This document shows, one piece after another, positions 1 to 6,614 of a stretch of DNA of 6,660 bases (the first letter of the stretch is position 1; each line of letters begins with the position of its first letter). Below the pieces are notes generated by a model, which did no database searches, was not told where the DNA came from, and worked only from the letters and a program-made list of their open reading frames with translations. The stretch is from Flammeovirgaceae bacterium. GTDB lineage: Bacteria > Bacteroidota > Bacteroidia > Cytophagales > Cyclobacteriaceae. Position numbers and translations under genes: made by a program. The DNA lies in assembly GCA_022616575.1 (NCBI GenBank), contig JAKEEN010000167.1, positions 1 through 6,660 on the forward strand, written 5' to 3'.

Positions 1-1
1 A

Positions 2-220
2 GTAGCCTTTGCAGTGGATGCAGCGACCATTAAAAGATACAAAGGGTATGGAATTGATTTCAATGTAGCTAATGGCGAAAGCAATGGAGCGAACCTGCCG
101 GTGCCTGCTGTATACGTTATTAATTCCTCAGGAAAGATTGTGTACAAGCATTTTGACCCTGACTATAGGAAACGTCCGGCTATTAAACAGATTTTGAGTG
201 CCTTGGAATTAACACTTTAG
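2..220 (+). CDS. Peroxiredoxin/thioredoxin-like (AhpC/TSA-type redoxin) protein, C-terminal part
   Basis: Partial gene: the reading frame is open from base 2 through the left edge, so the start and the active-site region are outside the window, and the GTG at 14 is probably an internal valine. The visible 72 residues look like the last third of an AhpC/TSA-family peroxiredoxin-like protein. An LPVPA segment fits the cis-proline loop of the thioredoxin fold. It is followed by a beta-hairpin with the pattern VYVINSSGKIVYKHFDPDYR, as in redoxins whose central strands read 'FVID..G.I.Y.HFDPDY', and then a final helix (IKQILSALE). Family members reduce peroxides or act as thiol-disulfide reductases. 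The peroxidatic cysteine cannot be inspected here, so the exact activity is unknown. The gene is separated by 116 bases from the next plus-strand gene, with a hairpin repeat in between, so an operon with it is not clear. Confidence 0.75.
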   Translation, partial: VAFAVDAATIKRYKGYGIDFNVANGESNGANLPVPAVYVINSSGKIVYKHFDPDYRKRPAIKQILSALELTL

Positions 221-223
221 TGC

Positions 224-269
224 ACGCCTGCCTGCCGGCAGGCAGGAAGGCGTCTTCGCGATGACGAAG
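224..269. repeat. GC-rich double-hairpin element, REP-like
   Basis: Bases 227-246 form a perfect 20-base palindrome (CCTGCCTGCCGGCAGGCAGG). It is framed by outer arms ACGCC (224-228) and GGCGT (249-253), which can pair if GGAA (245-248) bulges out. A second small stem follows at once: CTTCG (254-258) pairs with CGAAG (265-269) around a six-base loop. The element is much richer in GC than the flanks and lies between two coding regions, as dispersed REP-like repeats do. There is no T-run after either stem, so a classical Rho-independent terminator is not supported, although it could still protect or stop the upstream transcript. That it is repeated elsewhere in the genome is inference; only one copy is in the window. 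Confidence 0.55.
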
Positions 270-336
270 TAGTTTAGAGATGCCCTTTAGTCTTTCAGAA
301 GACATTTTGGTAAATATTTAATGCCTACTTTTTTTC

Positions 337-1269
337 ATGCGTTTTTTTCTCATCGGAGTTGTTATTCTTGTCTTAGCACTGGCTGGCTGTGTAGGTACAG
401 ACTACATGGATGATCCTGTAGTGGGTGAAAAAATCATAGTCTCTCCCCTGCATGTTGCGCTTCTGCCCGATCAGCAGGCTCAGGTTTCAGCTGAATATTA
501 CGATCAGTATGGACTTAAACAAGAGGTTCCCTTTTTCTGGACTTCAGCCAATACGGATGTTGCTGAGGTAAGTAGCAGCGGATTGATTACTGCAAAAGCC
601 AGTGGCAACACACAAGTGCATCCCTCGTTTGGAAATTTTCCAGGCCCTGTCGTCCAGGTAACAGTTGTAAGTGATACAAATGCTGTGGCAACGGTTGAGG
701 TAGAGATTCCCGCAAATACGGAATTAAGTATAGGAGAAAAGGTTCACCTTGATGCTGTGGTAAAAAATATAAATGGTGAAGAATTGCCCAACGAAGTAGT
801 AGAATGGTTTTCAGAAAATAGTAATATTCTAACGGTTACCCAATCAGGAGAAGTAGAGGCAGTTGGAGCTGGTATTGCAGGAATTCATGCAAAGTCAAAT
901 GGAGTGAAAAGTAACATTGTTGATTTTATAATTTCCGGATCTGTGCGAACCGGAACCTTTTCTTCAGCAGGTGGCTACCATACTTCAGGAAGTACCAAGT
1001 TAGAAATTGTGAATAGTGATTTGATTTTGACTTTGAGCAGTGATTTTGATACCGATTTTGCCCTGGGGACTTACATATATCTGGCTAATTCAACAAATGG
1101 GCCTACGGTCCGTTCTTCGGGATTTCAAGTGGCGCAAATCTTTTCTGACGGTGCTAAAACATTTAACATCACACAACTCAATGCAAGTGTTGAACTCAAT
1201 GATTATAAGTATGTAATTGCATTGTGTTATCCTGCTTCGGTCACTTTTGGTTTTGCTGAATTGAAATGA
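337..1269 (+). CDS. Envelope lipoprotein with two Ig-like (BIG2) domains and a C-terminal DM13 domain
   Basis: Residues 1-18 are a lipoprotein signal: basic Arg2, a hydrophobic core and the lipobox LAGC, with Cys18 as the lipidated residue. Two Ig-like domains of the BIG2 type follow. The first (about 34-112) has the typical 'W.S.N..VA.VSS.GLITAKASG.T' pattern; the second (about 117-200) has 'VEWFSENSNILTV..SGEVEAVGAG.AGI'. The rest (about 203-310) matches a DM13 domain: it starts GTFSSAGGYHTSGS, has a 'DFDTDFALGTYIYLA' core, and ends in ALCYPASVTFGFAEL with Cys297 at the family's conserved cysteine. DM13 has been proposed as a redox or electron-transfer module from comparative analysis; the partner here is unknown. 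The ATG at 337 is chosen because it places the lipobox correctly; no Shine-Dalgarno is seen. The stop overlaps the start of the following beta-barrel gene (ATGA), so the two are probably translated together. Placement in the outer membrane is inferred. Confidence 0.85.
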   Translation: MRFFLIGVVILVLALAGCVGTDYMDDPVVGEKIIVSPLHVALLPDQQAQVSAEYYDQYGLKQEVPFFWTSANTDVAEVSSSGLITAKASGNTQVHPSFGNFPGPVVQVTVVSDTNAVATVEVEIPANTELSIGEKVHLDAVVKNINGEELPNEVVEWFSENSNILTVTQSGEVEAVGAGIAGIHAKSNGVKSNIVDFIISGSVRTGTFSSAGGYHTSGSTKLEIVNSDLILTLSSDFDTDFALGTYIYLANSTNGPTVRSSGFQVAQIFSDGAKTFNITQLNASVELNDYKYVIALCYPASVTFGFAELK

Positions 1270-2114
1270 AAATGAGATCAATACTTTCTTTAATTTTTCT
1301 CTTCATTTTTACTTCCATCACGTATGGTCAGATCCTTGAGAAAGGACACGCACAGTTTCGGCTCAGCCAACAATTTATTAGTTCTGATTCATACTTCAAT
1401 GAAGGCTCATTGAATTCGCTAAGGGAAACAAAACCTATCCGTACAAATTCAATTTACAGCACCCTGTTGTCGGGTCAATACGGCATTTCAGACAGGCTTT
1501 CTGTAATGGGTTTGTTTCCTGTATTTGTGCGCGTAACAGTCAACGGCCTGAAGTACAACCAATCCGGAACCGAAAGTCGCGGTGGTGCACTTAATTCTTT
1601 TGGAGACGCTGAATTGGGTCTCCGATATGCGATTCGAAAAGCCAAGCCTGTTCAGATAGTTGCATTTGTTACGCTTGGCATTCCTTTTGGAAAAAGAGGA
1701 GATCTTACTGACTCGACAAACCTGCAAACGGGTGATGGTGAGTTGAATCAAATCGCAGGCATAGAACTCCGGCATTCGCTTGCTGATTTTAACTTTTCAG
1801 GATATACTTCATTCAATAACCGGTCTGAAAATTATTCGAATGAAATTCGTTACGGATTCGAAGCAGGATATTCAGGGTCCGTTTTTGGCGTAAAGATTCG
1901 GTATAATGTAATCAAATCGTTGTTCAATGAAGATGGATTGAATTCTCCCAATGGAATTTTTTCAAATCATAGAGAAGTATTTTCTCCAGGGATTGAAGCT
2001 TCATTTACCATCTCAAAGAAATTCACGGTGTTTGCTTCTTCAGATTTTATTACGGCCGGGCGCAATACATTGAATGCACCGTTGTGGAGTATTGGGATGC
2101 AGCTAAAGCGTTAA
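1266..2114 (+). CDS. Outer-membrane beta-barrel protein (transporter-like), translationally coupled to the DM13 lipoprotein
   Basis: A 282-residue protein with an N-terminal signal peptide (about residues 1-22, cleavage near TYG-Q). The rest alternates short amphipathic strands with polar turns and has no hydrophobic helix, as expected of an outer-membrane beta-barrel. Clear strands include 'SIYSTLLSGQYGI' (62-74), 'GDAELGLRYAI' (113-123), 'VQIVAFVTLGIPFG' (129-142) and the last strand 'WSIGMQLKR' (274-282). The motifs GDAELGLRY, a G.P.G turn and a 'LQTGDGE' loop (153-159) resemble the MetA-pathway/transporter-like barrel families of Bacteroidota, but the substrate cannot be named. The ATG at 1266 overlaps the preceding stop by four bases; a second ATG two codons later (1272) is an alternative. 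The stop TAA at 2112-2114 overlaps the stop of the convergent CLC gene, leaving no room for a terminator between them. The barrel call is firm; the function is open. Confidence 0.78.
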   Translation: MKMRSILSLIFLFIFTSITYGQILEKGHAQFRLSQQFISSDSYFNEGSLNSLRETKPIRTNSIYSTLLSGQYGISDRLSVMGLFPVFVRVTVNGLKYNQSGTESRGGALNSFGDAELGLRYAIRKAKPVQIVAFVTLGIPFGKRGDLTDSTNLQTGDGELNQIAGIELRHSLADFNFSGYTSFNNRSENYSNEIRYGFEAGYSGSVFGVKIRYNVIKSLFNEDGLNSPNGIFSNHREVFSPGIEASFTISKKFTVFASSDFITAGRNTLNAPLWSIGMQLKR

Positions 2115-3886
2115 ACAGATTTTAAAAGTTCTTCCCTGTATTTAGAGAGTATGCTGGATTTAGATACAAACCCTTTGTATTGGTTGTTTTCCACCACCGG
2201 CAGATTCCACTGGTTTGTTTTGTCAAACATTTTCAAAATTTCATGAAGCGAAAGCGAGTAATGAATGATGGCATCCGGTTTTGTTTTTAAATCCTTTACT
2301 TTCACGCTGTCATATAACTCCGATTTAAAAATAACATCGCGGATGTCATCGAGATAAATAAGTCCGGTCAATTCTCCTTTTTCGTTTATCACCGGAAAGG
2401 TGTTTCGCTTCGAGGTTGAAATCACCTTTACGAGCATACGCAATGAGTCTGTTTCCTGAACCGTAGAGAAATTAGTTTCCAGCAATTGGTTGAGATCAAG
2501 TTTACTCAAAAGATATTTGTCGCGGTCTTCAACAGAAAGCTTCATTTTAACATTTAATTTCTTTGCTTCCATTGACAGCGGTTCGAAATACCGCACCACC
2601 GTGTAGCTGATAGCTGAAACAATCATAAGCGGGATAATTAACTCGTAGCCTCCTGTGATTTCAGCAATCAAAAATATGCTGGTAAGAGGAGCATAAAATA
2701 CCCCACTTAAAATTCCGGCCATTGCTACCAGCGTAAAGTTGGCTTCGGGAATTTGTGACACTCCACTTAGGTTGATCACGCGGGCAAAGACAAATCCAAG
2801 GTAGGCACCCGTGAAAAGTGAAGGACCAAAATTTCCACCATTACCTCCACTAGCGAGTGTAATGGCCGCAGCAATTACTTTCAGAAAAACGAGGGCACCG
2901 AGAAATATGATCAATGCAGTTTGTGACGAAAGCAGGGGCAGTAGGATACTGTTTTTAAAAAGTTCATCGGGTTTTAGCTGCGAAAGTAATTTGATGCTTT
3001 CATATCCTTCACCAAACAAAGTCGGAAACAGAATGAGCAGAATGGAGAGTATAAAACCACCCAAAGCGATTTTTATCAAGGGATTTTTTATGGGTTCAAT
3101 CCGTCTCTCAATGTACGTGAAGGTGCGGGCGTAATAGAGTGAGACAAGTCCGGCTAATACCCCCAGGAGTATATAAAAGAAGATGTTGTGGTAGTCAAAC
3201 GGCTGTTGCAGTGAAAAGGAAAGAATAACGTCTTCGTCTAGAATAATTTTCGAAAGCAAGGCACCACATGCTGCAGAGATGATTAAAGGGGTGAATGCCG
3301 ATAATGTTATCTCAGTAAGTAAAACTTCAATCGCAAATAAAACACCGGCAATGGGTGAATTAAAAACTGCGGCAATACCTGCAGCCGCTCCGCAAGCAAG
3401 CAGAATAGTCCGCTGTTTGTAAGAAAGGTGATAGGTGCGGGCATAGTTGGAACCAATAGCAGAACCAGCAGATACAATAGGAGACTCCAGCCCGGTTGAC
3501 CCTCCGAAACCAACCGTGAGAGCGCTTGTTACCAGGTGTGAATACATGTGCTCAGAAGGAAGGACACTTGATTTTTTGGCGATAGAATAAACTATTTCAG
3601 CGCTTCCTTTTTTCAAAGGATTTTTAAAAATATAGCGGCAAAATAGAACCGTGACTGCAATACCAATCAAAGGGAATAAACTAAACAGAAAGAACTCCTG
3701 GTAATTAGTTGAATAATAAGAAACCCGCGTGCCGATGGCATGTACAAAGTACTTTAAGGCAATGGCGGCAAAGCCCGATGACAAGCCAACCAGAATGCTC
3801 GATAAAATAAAAAACTGGTGATCTGATAACCTGCGATGAATGACATTTACTAAACGCCTGACAATACCATGAAGCTGAGCAATCAT
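2111..3886 (-). CDS. CLC-family chloride channel/transporter with two C-terminal CBS domains
   Basis: A 591-residue inner-membrane protein that moves chloride or another anion. Residues about 22-435 are the CLC membrane domain with many hydrophobic helices. The gating-glutamate motif is GLESP (132-136, Glu134), in place of the usual GREGP. The segment LFAIEV (183-188) aligns with the region of the internal proton glutamate; Glu187 is followed by Val188, where exchangers such as E. coli ClC-ec1 have a second Glu. GNFGP (351-355) stands for the GIFAP anion-binding motif. The first filter motif GSGIP is not present as such; GSAE (94-97) lies there. The central tyrosine near the end of the membrane domain is not evident (FEPLSMEAKKL, 434-444). 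Residues about 465-520 and 528-585 form a CBS pair, a likely nucleotide-sensing module. The ATG at 3886 is the only Met before residue 114. It lies 35 bases after the histidine kinase, most likely in one operon. Confidence 0.95.
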   Translation of the reverse strand: MIAQLHGIVRRLVNVIHRRLSDHQFFILSSILVGLSSGFAAIALKYFVHAIGTRVSYYSTNYQEFFLFSLFPLIGIAVTVLFCRYIFKNPLKKGSAEIVYSIAKKSSVLPSEHMYSHLVTSALTVGFGGSTGLESPIVSAGSAIGSNYARTYHLSYKQRTILLACGAAAGIAAVFNSPIAGVLFAIEVLLTEITLSAFTPLIISAACGALLSKIILDEDVILSFSLQQPFDYHNIFFYILLGVLAGLVSLYYARTFTYIERRIEPIKNPLIKIALGGFILSILLILFPTLFGEGYESIKLLSQLKPDELFKNSILLPLLSSQTALIIFLGALVFLKVIAAAITLASGGNGGNFGPSLFTGAYLGFVFARVINLSGVSQIPEANFTLVAMAGILSGVFYAPLTSIFLIAEITGGYELIIPLMIVSAISYTVVRYFEPLSMEAKKLNVKMKLSVEDRDKYLLSKLDLNQLLETNFSTVQETDSLRMLVKVISTSKRNTFPVINEKGELTGLIYLDDIRDVIFKSELYDSVKVKDLKTKPDAIIHYSLSLHEILKMFDKTNQWNLPVVENNQYKGFVSKSSILSKYREELLKSV

Positions 3887-3921
3887 TCCACGAAAATAAC
3901 AGGAATGATGAGAATTGTTAG

Positions 3922-5520
3922 TTAACTTCTGGTTGAGTTTAATTTTTTTAGATAGACTGTAAATACAGATCCCTTTCCATACTCGGTCTTCACTTCTATT
4001 TTCCCATCTAATTTCTCCACGGCCTCTTTCGCTATGTAGAGTCCAAGTCCCGAGCCATTGGATATTGAAGTTCCCCGATAAAACATTTTAAATATTTTCC
4101 CTATGGCATCTTCTTGAATTCCATGACCATTGTCTTCCACGTGAATGAGTACATACTCATGATTGAGTTCTGATCGTACGCGAACCACAGGGGTATGATT
4201 ATTGTTAAAACGCTGATATTTAATTGCATTCGACAAAAGATTATTCAGAATGATTTTCGTTCGTGTTCTGTCACCGGTAATCTCCGGCACTTCCAATCCG
4301 TTGGTATCAAATTCAATTTGATTTACATTTTCCATGAACTTGAAATTATCGATAATTTCATCAGTCAACTTAGGCAGGTTGATCACTTCCAGGTTAACTT
4401 CCAGGCGGCTGTTGCGTGAGTAATCCAGTATTTCGTGTATGAAGTGATCGAGTTTTTGTATACTCGTTTCCATTTTATCAAGATACTCGCTATACTTTTC
4501 AGGGCTTTTCTCCATTCTGCTCACGTTGATAAGACCCATGACTGATTTCAGTGGAGCACTCAGGTCATGCGAAGCACTGTACACAAACCGATCGAGTTCT
4601 TCGTGCGTGCGCTCCAATTCCCGGTATTGTGAATTGAGCTTAGTCTCGGCTATTTTCAGATCACTGATCACACGGCCGATAATTGCCGCTATAACACTGA
4701 GCAAACACATGCCGAGGTGAACATTGATTAAATCAGTTTCCAGGGCCCACGATAAATCTTTGTATGCGGATGTAAAGAAAGGGATGATGTACATGAAAAT
4801 AAAGGCAATCAGGTTAGCGAGTATGGCATTACTAAATCCGAAACGTACACTGATATATAATGCAAAGACGCCATAGAGATACCAATACTTTTCAATCGGA
4901 ACGAAGACGCTTAATAAGATGAGCGCTATACCAGACAGAATGATTTCTGCCCGATAGGGTCGTAACAATCGATACGTAACGATTGGCCTTATATAATTAC
5001 TGCCGTTTGTTAACGTGAGCCCCCATTGTTCCATTATTGGAGTTAAGAAAAACAATGCCGGCAGGGTCAGGGCAAAACTGGAAGCAAAATCGGCAGTCCA
5101 AACCATTACGACATGCGAAGTAAGATCAGGCGATTGACCAAAGAAGAATATAAAAACAGAGTTGACCGAAACCGGAACGATGATACCGAGGAAAAGAAAG
5201 AATAAAGTCTGCTGAAGATCAGGCAGCCATACATTGCCTTTGAAGCGATAGGTAAACAAATACCAGGAAGCGAAGGCTGTTGCTGTTTCATGAAAAAGCG
5301 TAAAGGGCGATACCGATGAAGTACTTCCCGGAAAAAACATGAAATCTAAAAGAGAGTTGATCAGGAGTCCCGCTATCACGCGCAATCCCCACCAATGAAT
5401 GAGCACAATGCTCAAGGCAATGGGGAAGTAAAACAAGATGGTACCGGTAGGCACTACTGTTAATTGCGACAGGTATTCCCCCGAAAAGAAATAAAAATCG
5501 GGGCAATCCAGGTCCACCAT
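3922..5520 (-). CDS. Membrane sensor histidine kinase with N-terminal MASE1-like domain (N-terminus probably frameshifted)
   Basis: A 532-residue kinase as read from the ATG at 5520. Residues about 1-290 hold some eight hydrophobic segments, similar to the MASE1 sensory domain, with loop residues such as VPTGTILFYFP and HWWGLRV (42-48). A short coiled linker (about 288-312) leads to the HisKA domain with the H-box SASHDLSAPLKS, phosphoacceptor His318. The HATPase domain follows: N-box NNLLSNAIKY (426-435, Asn431), G1 box DNGHGI (463-468), F-box IFKMFYRG (476-483) and G2 box GSGLGLYIA (489-497). The kinase core is therefore intact. No receiver domain is attached and no response regulator gene is in the window, so it is an orphan here. 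It precedes the CLC gene by 35 bases on the same strand, so a shared transcript is likely. The first helix is short and charged for MASE1; a better N-terminus lies out of frame upstream (see 5478-5552). Stimulus unknown. Confidence 0.9.
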   Translation of the reverse strand: MVDLDCPDFYFFSGEYLSQLTVVPTGTILFYFPIALSIVLIHWWGLRVIAGLLINSLLDFMFFPGSTSSVSPFTLFHETATAFASWYLFTYRFKGNVWLPDLQQTLFFLFLGIIVPVSVNSVFIFFFGQSPDLTSHVVMVWTADFASSFALTLPALFFLTPIMEQWGLTLTNGSNYIRPIVTYRLLRPYRAEIILSGIALILLSVFVPIEKYWYLYGVFALYISVRFGFSNAILANLIAFIFMYIIPFFTSAYKDLSWALETDLINVHLGMCLLSVIAAIIGRVISDLKIAETKLNSQYRELERTHEELDRFVYSASHDLSAPLKSVMGLINVSRMEKSPEKYSEYLDKMETSIQKLDHFIHEILDYSRNSRLEVNLEVINLPKLTDEIIDNFKFMENVNQIEFDTNGLEVPEITGDRTRTKIILNNLLSNAIKYQRFNNNHTPVVRVRSELNHEYVLIHVEDNGHGIQEDAIGKIFKMFYRGTSISNGSGLGLYIAKEAVEKLDGKIEVKTEYGKGSVFTVYLKKLNSTRS

Positions 5521-5552
5521 GGAAGTTTGCGAACAGGATGTGTTGAATTCAT
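5478..5552 (-). other. Out-of-frame probable true N-terminus of the histidine kinase, with frameshift zone
   Basis: On the minus strand an ATG at 5552 opens a 30-codon frame (stop at 5460-5462) that overlaps the annotated start of the kinase. It begins MNSTHPVRKLPWWTWIAPIF: a polar, basic start followed by a Trp-rich hydrophobic run, which is how MASE1-type membrane domains often begin. The annotated start gives the weaker MVDLDCPDFYFF. Adding one base in the run of five T (5493-5497 in plus coordinates) or the nearby short T tracts (5484-5492) would join the two frames as '...IAPIF(I/Y)FFSGEYLSQLTVV', a better continuous helix. The data therefore fit a one-base deletion in this sequence, by mutation or assembly error. 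No canonical slippery heptamer is seen in the zero frame, so programmed frameshifting is not supported. Confidence 0.6.
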
Positions 5553-5603
5553 TGGAAGGTCTTCACGATTCAACGTTAAAGTTGTGCATTCCGAACAGGG
5601 TGG

Positions 5604-5640
5604 TTTGTCGGGTAACAGTCATCGGAATTGAATACCTTTC
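5604..5640 (+). promoter_or_regulatory. Possible Bacteroidota-type promoter for the nitrilase gene
   Basis: The 132-base region 5553-5684 between the divergent kinase and nitrilase genes must hold their promoters. On the plus strand TACCTTTC (5633-5640) matches the Bacteroidota -7 consensus TAnnTTTG at all but the last base. A TTTG at 5604-5607 could be the upstream box, but the 25-base gap is longer than the usual 19-21. The placement leaves about 35-40 bases of leader before the ATG at 5685. No equally good box was found for the minus-strand kinase. This is a weak, motif-only call. Confidence 0.25.
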
Positions 5641-5684
5641 TTAATATTTCGGATTGAAATTTTCATGACTAAACGATTAGAAAT

Positions 5685-6614
5685 ATGAAGGTGAAACTCG
5701 GAATCGCCCAATTCAGCTCTTGCCATTTAGATTTAGATGGAAGCCTACAGAAGCTCGAACAAATTATGGAGCAAGCTTCGAAGGCCAATGTAAAGCTGCT
5801 AGTGGTGGGCGAGACCTGGCTGAGTGGCTATCCTGCCTGGCTTGACCATTGTGCGGATGTGGCCCGTTGGGATTATCCGCCCATGAAGGAGGCATTCCTT
5901 AAACTTTATAAGAGCAGCATCAGCATTCCCGGAGTAGAATTGAGTTACATCTCATCGCTGACAAAAAAGTATCAACTTATCCTTTGTTTGGGACTGAACG
6001 AGAAAATAGAAACCGGTGCCGGACAAGGAACTATATATAATAGTGTGGTTATTATTGATGAAGAAGGCAAATTGAGGAATCATCATCGGAAGCTTATGCC
6101 AACTTTTACTGAAAAAATGCTTTATGGATTAGGAGATGGTGCAGGATTAAAATCAGTGGAGACATCCATCGGAAAAATTACGGCTTCCATTTGCTGGGAG
6201 CATTGGATGCCTCTTACCAGGCAGGCATTGCATAATGCAGGGGAGCATATCCATGTCGCGCTATGGCCGACAGTGCATGAGATGCACCGGGTAGCAAGCA
6301 GACATTATGCTTTTGAAGGAAGATGTTTTGTGGTAGCAGCAGGACAACTACTAAAAGCAAAAGATTTTCCCCAGGAATTGGAATTGCCTGTTCACTTAAA
6401 AACCAATCCAGATCAATGGGTATTGCGTGGAGGAAGTTGCGTCATTAATCCCCGAGGCGAGTTTATTGAGCAACCTCTGTTTGATCAGGAGAAGTTACTG
6501 GTAACAGAAATTGATACAGATCAGGTTGTAAAAGAAAGAATGACGCTTGACGTAAGTGGTCATTACCAGCGGCCTGATGTATTTAACTTTTCAGTCAATC
6601 CAGTCAGGAATTAG
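5685..6614 (+). CDS. Nitrilase-branch carbon-nitrogen hydrolase (probable nitrilase)
   Basis: A 309-residue cytoplasmic enzyme of the carbon-nitrogen hydrolase superfamily with a complete catalytic set: Glu43 in GETWLSGYP (42-50), Lys136 in HHRKLMPTFTEKMLYGLGDG (133-152), with the extra structural Glu143, and Cys170 in ASICWEHWMPLTRQA (167-181). ICWEHWMPL after the nucleophile and the HRKL.PT..E...G.GDG segment are typical of true nitrilases (nitrile to acid plus ammonia) rather than amidases or N-carbamoyl hydrolases. The C-terminal 'SGHYQRPDVFNF' (291-302) is also typical of that branch. The length is slightly short for nitrilases, most of which run to about 310-370 residues, mainly because the C-terminal tail stops soon after this motif. 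The ATG at 5685 starts directly with the first strand (VKLGIAQF) and an in-frame TAA lies just upstream (5670-5672), which fixes the start. It stands alone, divergent from the kinase. The substrate (aliphatic, aromatic or cyanide-like) cannot be told. Confidence 0.92.
   Translation: MKVKLGIAQFSSCHLDLDGSLQKLEQIMEQASKANVKLLVVGETWLSGYPAWLDHCADVARWDYPPMKEAFLKLYKSSISIPGVELSYISSLTKKYQLILCLGLNEKIETGAGQGTIYNSVVIIDEEGKLRNHHRKLMPTFTEKMLYGLGDGAGLKSVETSIGKITASICWEHWMPLTRQALHNAGEHIHVALWPTVHEMHRVASRHYAFEGRCFVVAAGQLLKAKDFPQELELPVHLKTNPDQWVLRGGSCVINPRGEFIEQPLFDQEKLLVTEIDTDQVVKERMTLDVSGHYQRPDVFNFSVNPVRN

Noticed and set aside
227..246. Rho-independent terminator for the redoxin gene
   Set aside because: The stem is strong, but it is followed by AAGGCGTC and not by a T-run, and the palindrome has no natural loop.
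304..333. Promoter of the lipoprotein gene (TTTG at 306-309, TACTTTTT at 326-333)
   Set aside because: The -7-like box ends only three bases before the ATG at 337, so transcription would start inside the coding region; the T-rich stretch makes a chance match likely.
1488..1775. 95-codon minus-strand open frame inside the beta-barrel gene
   Set aside because: It is antisense to a gene with a clear signal peptide and barrel pattern, and its translation is Cys/Arg/Lys-rich without domain features.
2811..3134. 107-codon open frame on the plus strand inside the CLC gene
   Set aside because: It lies fully antisense to a well-supported CLC membrane domain, its translation resembles no known family, and it has no signal or domain pattern; it is a shadow frame.
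5478..5500. Programmed -1 ribosomal frameshift joining the two kinase frames
   Set aside because: The direction would fit a -1 shift, but no X XXY YYZ heptamer occurs in the zero frame (the T tract is five bases, set as ATT TTT ATT; the G run reads CGG GGG AAT), and no strong downstream structure was noticed. A one-base deletion is simpler.
5655..5665. Small palindrome TGAAATTTTCA upstream of the nitrilase as an operator
   Set aside because: It is an A/T-rich 11-base match with no second copy and no adjacent regulator gene, so chance explains it.
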